Below are positions 36,909-44,259 of a DNA stretch of 44,259 nt, in pieces. The first letter of the stretch is position 1, and each line of letters opens with the position of its first letter. The notes beneath the pieces are model-generated. The model saw only the letters and a list, made by a program, of their open reading frames with translations. It was not told the DNA's origin and ran no database searches. Source of the DNA: Gammaproteobacteria bacterium (lineage in GTDB: Bacteria > Gemmatimonadota > Gemmatimonadetes > Longimicrobiales > Gaopeijiaceae); NCBI GenBank assembly GCA_009843625.1, contig VYDD01000127.1:337-44595 (forward strand), given 5' to 3'. Both the position numbers and the translations under genes were made by a program.

Positions 36909-37553
36909 GTGAATCCGCAGCTCACCGAGCGCCTGATCTGTCCGCGTTGCGGTCCCGGCTTCGGCCTGGTGCTGCGTGCGGACCGGGTGGAGCAGGGGAG
37001 GGTGCTCGACGGCTTTCTGGGCTGCTCCAACTGTCGCGTGCTCTACCCGGTTGCGCGAGGCGTCGCAGACCTGCGTCATCCTCCGCGTTCGCGGTCCCAT
37101 CGTCGCGCTCGCGCCGTTGCTCCGCCGACGTCGCGGGATGCGCCGGAGCGCGATGCGCTGCGTCTTGCCGCGCTGATCGGCGTGGCTCGGGGCCCCGCGT
37201 TGATCGCGGTTGCCGGCGACCTGGCGGGCCACGCATCCGAGCTGGCCTCCCTCCTCCCCGACGTGGAGGTGGTGGCGCTGGCCCCCCGGTTCCACTCCAA
37301 CCCCCCTGCGGGAGCGACCCATCTCATGGCATCCGAACGACTGCCGCTGCGCGACGGATCGCTGGCTGGGATCGCGCTCGCCGGGTCGTGGGCCGAACTT
37401 CTGCTCAAGGACGGTTTACGATGTCTGGCGCGCTCCGGGCGCATTGTCCTCGTGGGTGCGTCTCCCGAAGGCGAGAAGGTGTTCCATGGCCAGGGCCTGA
37501 CGGTGCTGGCGGACGAAGCGGGCGTGCTGGCTGGGCGCCTCGGTCAGGGGTAG
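36909..37553 (+). CDS. Trm112-like zinc ribbon joined to a degenerate methyltransferase-like domain
   Basis: LTERLICPRCGPGF...LDGFLGCSNCRVLYPVARGVADLR (two CxxC pairs); C-terminal region lacks a clear GxGxG motif. Confidence 0.65.
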   Translation: MNPQLTERLICPRCGPGFGLVLRADRVEQGRVLDGFLGCSNCRVLYPVARGVADLRHPPRSRSHRRARAVAPPTSRDAPERDALRLAALIGVARGPALIAVAGDLAGHASELASLLPDVEVVALAPRFHSNPPAGATHLMASERLPLRDGSLAGIALAGSWAELLLKDGLRCLARSGRIVLVGASPEGEKVFHGQGLTVLADEAGVLAGRLGQG

Positions 37554-37560
37554 AGCGTGT

Positions 37561-37589
37561 TTGCTTCCCGCCCCGGCTGCGGATAGTTT
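37561..37589 (+). promoter_or_regulatory. Candidate promoter upstream of the TPR gene
   Basis: TTGCTT-17 nt-TAGTTT. Confidence 0.4.
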
Positions 37590-37646
37590 TTGCAGCCATC
37601 GGCACTCGCGATCCCCATCCTCCTTCCCCCGTAAGCAACGTACGAA

Positions 37647-38087
37647 ATGGGTTGGATAAAAGGTCTTTTCGGGGGCTCCGGCCCCGACAAGACAGACTAC
37701 CATGAGGATGCGCGCGCCCTCGTCGAGGAGGGCAGGTTCCAGGACGCGCTGAACTCCTTCAATCTCGCCCTGAAGGAATCTCCCGGAGATCCGATCATCC
37801 TGCAGGAAATCGCCATGGTCTACACCCGGATCGGGATGTCGGACGAAGCGGCGAAGACCTATCGCCACGTTTTGCGCAAGCACCCGGATACGGCCGGGGC
37901 CCACTACGGGCTCGGGTTTCTGCTGCGGCGGGCCGGACAGAAGAGGGCCGCCGTAGATCACCTCAGCACCTTCCTGGCCAACCCTCCGCAGGGCTCCGAG
38001 TACGAGCAGCACATCTCCCACGCGCGCAGCACGCTCGCGACCCTGATGCGTGAACTGGAGCAGGGGTCCGCCGATGGGGATGGATAG
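37647..38087 (+). CDS. TPR-repeat protein
   Basis: ARALVEEGRFQDALNSFNLALKESPGDPIILQEIAMVYTRIGMSDEAAKTYRHVLRKHPDTAGAHYGLGFLL. Confidence 0.85.
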   Translation: MGWIKGLFGGSGPDKTDYHEDARALVEEGRFQDALNSFNLALKESPGDPIILQEIAMVYTRIGMSDEAAKTYRHVLRKHPDTAGAHYGLGFLLRRAGQKRAAVDHLSTFLANPPQGSEYEQHISHARSTLATLMRELEQGSADGDG

Positions 38088-38517
38088 GGAGGTCCGGCTT
38101 TCCTGGCTTGGCTCCGGCCGTGCCTACGAGGGGCGGTCCGGGGTTGGCGATCCCGCTGTGATCATCGACGGAGAAGGCGCGCGCGGGCCTTCCCCGATGG
38201 ACACGGTCCTGTTGGGTGTCGCGGCCTGCATGGGGATCGACATCGAGGAGATTCTGCGCAAGTCGCGGGTGCCGCTCGAGGAACTGGATTTCGTCGTGCG
38301 GGGTGCGCGCGCGGAAGATCATCCCCGGCGCTACACCCGAATCGACTTCGACATCGCTCTCTCCGGGCCCCGACCCGGGGACGAAGCGCGGGTCGAGCGC
38401 GCGGTCGAACTGTCGCGCGACAAGTATTGCAGCGCCCTCAATTCGCTTCGCACCGACATCCGGCTGACGACCCGCATCCGGACCCGAACGCCGGCTTCGA
38501 CGCCGGGGGCGCCGTGA
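38074..38517 (+). CDS. OsmC-family protein
   Basis: SPMDTVLLGVAACMGIDIEEIL and SRDKYCSALNSL: both OsmC cysteines present. Confidence 0.9.
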   Translation: MGMDREVRLSWLGSGRAYEGRSGVGDPAVIIDGEGARGPSPMDTVLLGVAACMGIDIEEILRKSRVPLEELDFVVRGARAEDHPRRYTRIDFDIALSGPRPGDEARVERAVELSRDKYCSALNSLRTDIRLTTRIRTRTPASTPGAP

Positions 38518-40319
38518 CCTCCCCCACGCTCACCAGCCTGTTTCTCGAGGCCGTCGATCGATTCGGGGACGCAACCGCGCTAAGGGCGCCGAACGCCGAC
38601 CTGACGTGGTCGCGGATCTCCTACAATGAAGTGTTCCGCACTGCCAGGGCGGCGGCCAGCGGGCTGCGGGCGCTCGGGGTTGAACGCGGAGACGCGGCGG
38701 CCATCCTGTCCAACAACCGCCCCGAGTGGGCGATCGCCGACTACGCCTGCCTGTGTGCGGGCGTCCGCGACGTCCCCATCTATCCCAGCCTGACCGCGCC
38801 GCAGATCGCCTACATCCTGCGGGACTCCGGTGCTCGGGCGGTCTTCGCCGAGGACGAGGAACAGCTGACCAAGCTGATGGAGATTCGGGACCAGTGCCCC
38901 GAACTCCGTCACATCATCGTTTTCGATCCTCCGGGCGAGACTCCCGAAGGCGTCCTGGCGTGGCGCGACTTCGTACAGCTCGATCCCGTCGGCCTGAGCG
39001 ACGAGGCGTTTCGCGAGGAGGCGCTCGCCGCGCGGCCCGAGTCGGTTGCCACCATCCTCTATACCTCGGGCACGACCGGGAATCCGAAAGGCGTGCTGCT
39101 CACGCATGCCAACGTCGGGTCCAACGTGCGCGTCTCCCGCACGCTGCTCGACATTTCCGACACCGACAACACGCTCAGCTTCCTGCCCCTGTCGCACGTC
39201 TTCCAGCGCATGGTGGACTACGTGTTCTTCAACGTGGGGTGCACCATCGCCTATGCCCGTGACATGACGACCGTGGCCGAGGACCTGAAGATCGTCCGGC
39301 CGACCGTGGCCGTTTCGGTTCCCCGGCTGTACGAGCGGGTGTACAACGCGGTGACCGGAGCGACTGGCGTGAAGGGACTGCTGGTGGGCTGGGCGGCATC
39401 CGTGGGGCTCGCGCACGCCGACGCGGTGCTGGCAGGCCGCGATCCGGGCTGGTGGACGCGGGCCCGCAAGTCCCTGGCCGACAAGCTGGTGTTCAGCAAG
39501 CTGCGCGCGGCCGTGGGCGGACGGCTGCGTTTCTTCGTCAGCGGCGGCGCACCGCTTTCGCCCGGCATCAACAAGTTCTTCTTCGCCGCCGGGCTTCAGA
39601 TCCTCGAGGGATACGGGCTGACGGAGACCAGCCCGGTCACCAACGTGAACACCTTCGAGAACTTCCGCATCGGCACGGTGGGCAAGGCGGTTCCGGGCAC
39701 GGAGATCCGCATCGCCTCCGACGGCGAGATCTGCATTCGCGGCCCCCAGGTCATGAAGGGATACTTCAACCGTCCCGAGGACACCGCCGAAGCCATCGAC
39801 GAGGAAGGGTGGTTCAAGACGGGCGACATCGGCGAACTCGACGAAGACGGCTTCCTGCGCATCACCGACCGCAAGAAGGACATCATCGTCACCGCGGGCG
39901 GCAAGAACATCGCGCCGCAGCCCATCGAGAATGATGTCAAGCTCGATCCCTACATCGAGCAGGCCGTCATGGTGGGCGACCGGCGACCCTTCCCGTCGCT
40001 CCTGGTGGTGCCCGACTTCGAGCAGTTGAACCAGTGGGCGGCCGCAAGCGAGATCGACGCGTCGGACCCCGGGGCGCTGCTCCGTGATGCGAGGTGCCAG
40101 GAGTTCCTGGGGGGCAGGGTGAAGGAGTCGCTGGCGGGGCTGGCCCGCTTCGAGATGCCCAAGAAGACGGCTTTCCTGGCGTCGACGTTCACGATCGAGG
40201 ACGGGACGCTCACCCCGACGCAGAAAGTGCGGCGACGGACCGTGGAGGAGCGTCACGGCGCGCTCATCGAGTCGCTGTACGACGAAGCGAACGTCGACCG
40301 CGACTACTTCACCGACTGA
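38514..40319 (+). CDS. Long-chain fatty-acid-CoA ligase (AMP-dependent synthetase)
   Basis: ATILYTSGTTGNPKGVLLTHANV, GYGLTETSPVTNVN, GWFKTGDIGELDEDGFLRITDRKKDIIVTAGGKNIAPQPIE; GTG start overlaps the osmC stop. Confidence 0.96.
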   Translation: MTSPTLTSLFLEAVDRFGDATALRAPNADLTWSRISYNEVFRTARAAASGLRALGVERGDAAAILSNNRPEWAIADYACLCAGVRDVPIYPSLTAPQIAYILRDSGARAVFAEDEEQLTKLMEIRDQCPELRHIIVFDPPGETPEGVLAWRDFVQLDPVGLSDEAFREEALAARPESVATILYTSGTTGNPKGVLLTHANVGSNVRVSRTLLDISDTDNTLSFLPLSHVFQRMVDYVFFNVGCTIAYARDMTTVAEDLKIVRPTVAVSVPRLYERVYNAVTGATGVKGLLVGWAASVGLAHADAVLAGRDPGWWTRARKSLADKLVFSKLRAAVGGRLRFFVSGGAPLSPGINKFFFAAGLQILEGYGLTETSPVTNVNTFENFRIGTVGKAVPGTEIRIASDGEICIRGPQVMKGYFNRPEDTAEAIDEEGWFKTGDIGELDEDGFLRITDRKKDIIVTAGGKNIAPQPIENDVKLDPYIEQAVMVGDRRPFPSLLVVPDFEQLNQWAAASEIDASDPGALLRDARCQEFLGGRVKESLAGLARFEMPKKTAFLASTFTIEDGTLTPTQKVRRRTVEERHGALIESLYDEANVDRDYFTD

Positions 40320-40349
40320 GCGGGCCTTCCGGAATCGAGGGAGCTTCGG

Positions 40350-40703
40350 GTGTCCGACGCGCACCGGGTGGTGCTGATTTCAACGCCGGGAGCCGAAGCC
40401 GGGCGGCAACTGGCCCGCGCCCTGGTGGAGGAACGGCTGGCCGCGTGCGGGAGCGTAGTGCCCGCAGTGACGTCGGTGTACCGCTGGCAGGGCGCGGTGG
40501 AGGAGGAGGAAGAGGCGCTGGTGGTGCTCAAGACGGCGGCCGACCGGGTCGAAGCGCTCACGCGGCGGACGCGCGAACTCCATCCCTACGAGGTTCCGGA
40601 GATCCTCGCTCTCCCCGTTGCGGCCGGCAATCGCGCTTATCTGGAGTGGGTTATCGAGGAGACGCGCACCGCGCCGTCCGGGCCCGCCGACGCGCCGACC
40701 TGA
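40350..40703 (+). CDS. cutA: CutA1 divalent-cation tolerance-type protein
   Basis: LVEERLAACGSVVPAVTSVYRWQGAVEEEEEALVVLKTAADRVEALTRRTRELHPYEVPEILALPV. Confidence 0.95.
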   Translation: MSDAHRVVLISTPGAEAGRQLARALVEERLAACGSVVPAVTSVYRWQGAVEEEEEALVVLKTAADRVEALTRRTRELHPYEVPEILALPVAAGNRAYLEWVIEETRTAPSGPADAPT

Positions 40704-40797
40704 TGGACAGGCTTCCCCGCGGGGCCCATATTGGTGCCGGCATCGGGGGATTCGCCTCCCGTCTCCACGAACACCCAACCGGTCGCGCGAGGGAAAC

Positions 40798-40944
40798 ATG
40801 AGCTGGGTGCCTGGCGGCTACATCTTCACCCACGTGGTCTTCTGGGGCGTCGTGGCGCTGGTCGCGGTGGGAACCAACGCGGTCGCGATCATGATGGTCA
40901 CCGGTCTGATGCTCCTTCTGGTCCCGGAGTCGCTCAGGCGCTGA
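40798..40944 (+). CDS. Small (48 aa) membrane protein
   Basis: MSWVPGGYIFTHVVFWGVVALVAVGTNAVAIMMVTGLMLLLVPESLRR, one or two TM segments. Confidence 0.5.
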   Translation: MSWVPGGYIFTHVVFWGVVALVAVGTNAVAIMMVTGLMLLLVPESLRR

Positions 40945-40966
40945 GCCCTCCCCGGAGGAGGACTGA

Positions 40967-41200
40967 ATGCTGCTGAAGATACTGGGCGGCGTCCTCGCGC
41001 TTGCGCTCGGCGTCTTTATGGGGCTCTCCTTCGGCAAGGGCCCTACCGTGGAAGAGGTCGAAGAGCGAATGGGCAAGAACCTGCCCCGGGAGCGGGCCAC
41101 CCGCCACTTCACCTTCCTCGGCCTGATGCAGAAGAAGCAGCAGCGGGGGTCGCACCGTCGCCGCCAGAGGTCCCGCGGGCCGTTCGACCTGTCCAGCTAG
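40967..41200 (+). CDS. Small (77 aa) single-TM protein with a basic tail
   Basis: MLLKILGGVLALALGVFMGLSFG...QKKQQRGSHRRRQRSRGPFDLSS; GGAGGA RBS upstream. Confidence 0.55.
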   Translation: MLLKILGGVLALALGVFMGLSFGKGPTVEEVEERMGKNLPRERATRHFTFLGLMQKKQQRGSHRRRQRSRGPFDLSS

Positions 41201-41218
41201 GCCAGACTGCCGTGGGGG

Positions 41219-42787
41219 CTACCCCACCAGCCGGGTGACCAACACCAGCACGGTGCCGATGATCCCCCCGAGCACGTAGCCCAGCCGCACGATCAGCTTC
41301 AGCTCCCGCTCCGTCACCCGCCGCACGATCTGCTCCATGCGCGCGGCGGGAAACGCCAGCACCTTCTCCTCGACGCGACGCGCCACGTCGATCTGCCGAA
41401 CCACGGCGGGCACCTGAGCCTGCAGCCATTCCCAGACCGGTGCGCTCAATCCCTCCTTCAGACGGTCGGCGGCGCCATCCGGAAGCCAGCGCGCGGGAAC
41501 TCCGATGGGGCGGTCGAGGACGGTGTCCACCAACTGGCGGGTGGTGCCGTCGATCAGTTGGGCGGCGGCGTCGCTGCGGGCGAGGGATACCAGCCCGCCC
41601 GCGATCGACGCGGGAGGAACGCGTTCCAGCACCTCGCCCCAGCTTCGCGCACCCGCCTCGTGCAATGCCGCCTCGAGCTTCTCCACCAGGAAGCTGCGCG
41701 TGGCGGGATCGCGGGCCGTCGAGGCCACCCAGTCGGCCAGCGTCCGGCGCGCCGCGACCACGCTCTCGCTGTCAGCCTCGCCCAGCACCAGGTGGACGGG
41801 GCGGCGCAGGAAGTCTACGACCGCGTCGTTGATGCCGCGCGACATGGCCGCCTGCACGGCGGGATCCTTCAGTAGATGCGCGATCTGCTCCGCGCCCTCT
41901 TCCCGGATGGTGTCCAGCACCCGATCCACGGTGTCTTCGGTGATGACCAGGCGCGCCACCACCCGCTGGTGAAAGCGCAGGTCGCGCAGAAATCGCTGCA
42001 ACAGATCGTGGATGCCCCGCTCGAAGCGGGCCCGCGCCCGATCGTCCTCCAGCAGGGCGCCGAGCCGGGCGATCGCGAGCGGCAGGTAGTTGGAGAGCCC
42101 GCGCTCGAATGCCGCCACCATTCCGGGCGGAATCGTCTGCTCGAAGGTCTTCTCGGGCGAGAGCAGCGAGCGGGCGGCCGACGACAGGTAGTCGTCCACC
42201 GCGCGGTAGAAGCCGTCGCTGCCCAGCGTGCCCTCCATCCATCCGTCGAGCGCGGAGGCCAGAGCGGCGCTGCGCGCGGGCGTGAGCGCGCCGCCGATGG
42301 GCACGTCGGAGAGCGCTTCCACCACCGACCCGGCGCGGTCGGCGACCGCACGCTCGAACTCCTCGGAGTCGAGCCAGGCCGCGATCTGCTCACGGACCCT
42401 GGCCGCCGAGTGGTGCAGAGCCGATTCCACCTCGGGCAGGATCGACTCGGGCAGCATCTCCCGGAGGGAACCGCGCTCCTCCAGGAGCAGCACGTCCACG
42501 AACCCGCCCAGGCGCCGGTCGAAGGCACGCCGGAATTCCTCGTCGGCGAAGGTCCGCTCCAGGTCGGATTCGGTGAGCAGGCGGTTCCCCACCGTGCGCC
42601 CGATGGCCGCAGCCAGGCGGGGCTGGTTCTTGGGAACCGCGCCCTGGAGGAGGCCGATCTTCCTGCCGCGCACGCGCAGCGGCTCGTACGGGTGGAAGAG
42701 CATCCAGATCGCGACCGAGTTGGTCAGCCCGCCCGCCAGCGCACCGAAGGCGATGGTGAGCAGCGGGGCGATCAGGTTCTCGAGCAA
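41219..42787 (-). CDS. DUF445-family membrane protein
   Basis: APLLTIAFGALAGGLTNSVAIWMLFHPYEPLRVRGRKIGLLQGAVPKNQPRLAAAIGRTV; C-terminal TM helix. Confidence 0.9.
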   Translation of the reverse strand: MLENLIAPLLTIAFGALAGGLTNSVAIWMLFHPYEPLRVRGRKIGLLQGAVPKNQPRLAAAIGRTVGNRLLTESDLERTFADEEFRRAFDRRLGGFVDVLLLEERGSLREMLPESILPEVESALHHSAARVREQIAAWLDSEEFERAVADRAGSVVEALSDVPIGGALTPARSAALASALDGWMEGTLGSDGFYRAVDDYLSSAARSLLSPEKTFEQTIPPGMVAAFERGLSNYLPLAIARLGALLEDDRARARFERGIHDLLQRFLRDLRFHQRVVARLVITEDTVDRVLDTIREEGAEQIAHLLKDPAVQAAMSRGINDAVVDFLRRPVHLVLGEADSESVVAARRTLADWVASTARDPATRSFLVEKLEAALHEAGARSWGEVLERVPPASIAGGLVSLARSDAAAQLIDGTTRQLVDTVLDRPIGVPARWLPDGAADRLKEGLSAPVWEWLQAQVPAVVRQIDVARRVEEKVLAFPAARMEQIVRRVTERELKLIVRLGYVLGGIIGTVLVLVTRLVG

Positions 42788-42800
42788 GGGGCGACCTGGC

Positions 42801-43736
42801 TCACGGTGCGCGATGGTAGAGGATGCCGCGCACGGGATAGGCGACGGTCTCGATCGTGATCGAGCCCTCCACTTCCGAGATGGCGATCAGGGGCAACTGT
42901 GGACCCGGCCCCTCCCCGGCCTCCATGTGCGTGCTCATGGCCTCGATTCTACCGGTCAGGTCGGCGTCGGGCGACTGGAAGCGCCACGCAACCGGAACGT
43001 CCCGCCGGGCCGGCTCGAACGCCCTGGAGCGGGTCGCCGTCACCGTCACGTCCGGCCAGTCGAAATTGCGCGCGCGCAGCATGCCCCATCCCTGGAACGT
43101 GGAGTCGGCGGCCGCATCGAAAGGTCCGCGCAGAAACACGTGGATGTCCTCGGAGACGAGAAGCGCCCAGCTTTCGGGCATCGCGTCCGAGGCCTGACGC
43201 GCGAAGGAAATGTCGACCAGCGTCCCCGCAAGGGCGTTCTCGGACAGAATGGTCGAGGCCTCTCTCACCTGGACCAGTTCTCCCGGACGACTGCTCCATC
43301 CCGCCACCGCCTCCCCGAGCCACATCTCCAGTTCCCGGCCCGCGCTGCGATACAGGAGGGCCGTCAGCGCGTCCCGTTCCGCAACGACGATGCGGATGCC
43401 CTCGTGGGGAATGATGCGCCATGGCGCGCGGACCGGGGGAGTCTCCCACGAGGACTGGAAGAACGCGTCCCACACGCCTCCGCGCGCCAGCCAGATGCGG
43501 GCGTCCCGGTCGACGGCCTCCTCACGGGTGCTCGCCGAGAACGACCAGGCAACCACCAGCGGGCTCTCATCCTCTAACGCAAAGAAGGCCAGATGACGCT
43601 CGTACCGATTGCCCGCGAACGAGTCCAGCGGCGCAAGGGCCGGGTCTTCGACGCGCGCGCTGCCGGGGTTCCCGGGCTCGGCGGTGCATGCGGCGGTCAC
43701 CAGGAGCGCCGCGGGCAACAGGCGGGCCATGCTCAT
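42801..43736 (-). CDS. Hypothetical lipoprotein
   Basis: MSMARLLPAALLVTAACTAEPG lipobox; continuous ORF of 311 aa. Confidence 0.6.
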   Translation of the reverse strand: MSMARLLPAALLVTAACTAEPGNPGSARVEDPALAPLDSFAGNRYERHLAFFALEDESPLVVAWSFSASTREEAVDRDARIWLARGGVWDAFFQSSWETPPVRAPWRIIPHEGIRIVVAERDALTALLYRSAGRELEMWLGEAVAGWSSRPGELVQVREASTILSENALAGTLVDISFARQASDAMPESWALLVSEDIHVFLRGPFDAAADSTFQGWGMLRARNFDWPDVTVTATRSRAFEPARRDVPVAWRFQSPDADLTGRIEAMSTHMEAGEGPGPQLPLIAISEVEGSITIETVAYPVRGILYHRAP

Positions 43737-43848
43737 CGGACGGGGGCCGCAGCTTGACGAAACGCGGTCTCGACCACCACGTTGCCGCCGGGACGAACCC
43801 ACCCGCCTTTCACCACGCCCATCCATCCCCTCCTCAGAGCAGATACCC

Positions 43849-44259
43849 ATGGAATACAATCCGGACCTTCCCTTCTACCGGCGGCTGCACTGGCAGGTTC
43901 TTGCCGCGATGATCCTGGGTTCGCTCGCCGGGGTCACCTTCGGCGAAGCCGGGGCCGAGGCGATCGGCTGGATCGGCGAACTGTTCATGCGGCTGCTGAG
44001 GATGATCATCGTGCCGCTGGTGCTCACCTCGATCGTGTCCGGAGTGGCGTCGGTGGGTGGAGGCCGGGCCGTGGGCCGCCTGTTCGGCAAGACGCTGGGA
44101 TACTACGTCGTGTCCAGCTTCCTCGCCGCTTCGGTGGGGCTCCTGATGGTCAACCTCTACCGGCCGGGGGTGGGGTCCAACATCGTCGAGGCATCCACCG
44201 GCACCATGAGGTGGGACGCGCCGGAGTCGTTCATCCGGGTCGTCCTCGGCAGACTGCCG
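43849..44259 (+). CDS. Sodium:dicarboxylate symporter (DAACS/SDF family), truncated by window end
   Basis: MEYNPDLPFYRRLHWQVLAAMILGSLAGVTFG...IGELFMRLLRMIIVPLVLTSIVSGVASVG. Confidence 0.92.
   Translation, partial: MEYNPDLPFYRRLHWQVLAAMILGSLAGVTFGEAGAEAIGWIGELFMRLLRMIIVPLVLTSIVSGVASVGGGRAVGRLFGKTLGYYVVSSFLAASVGLLMVNLYRPGVGSNIVEASTGTMRWDAPESFIRVVLGRLP

Overview
This is a GC-rich bacterial window. Gene content and style suggest a Gemmatimonadota-like genome, but that is inference; no rRNA is present to test it. I call about 38 protein genes, one RNase P RNA, one tRNA-Arg(CCG), a candidate ~195-nt structured ncRNA/leader, and several terminators and promoters. No CRISPR array, prophage or intact transposon was seen. 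Main blocks: autotransporter-like tail; 3'-truncated TolB-like ORF; DUF1587/1592/1588/1585 cytochrome; ferritin; gamma-glutamyltransferase; rnpB; tRNA; a pst operon with two PstB paralogs; YkvI-like membrane protein; M28 peptidase; nitroreductase; GCS2-CBS fusion; FitAB/VapBC-like toxin-antitoxin; DUF5009-like acyltransferase; aminotransferase; amidohydrolase; a multicopper-oxidase (MCO) island (frameshifted fusion MCO, PhoD, LVIVD propeller, small secreted domain, intact MCO, cytochrome c); zinc-independent L31/S14 with a HIT protein; endonuclease IV; metzincin-like lipoprotein; Asd; a PTPS-I/FolE/SDR pterin operon; TPR, OsmC, acyl-CoA synthetase, CutA, DUF445 and a dicarboxylate symporter. 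Strongest second-look items: (1) the two PstB ATPases are degenerate in complementary motifs, predicting an asymmetric heterodimeric phosphate-importer ATPase; (2) an uncharacterised secreted domain is fused to one MCO and is a free-standing neighbour of a second MCO; (3) a compact candidate ncRNA with promoter, 12-bp closing helix, rod-like interior and terminator lies just upstream of (4) a putative tetrahydrobiopterin operon.
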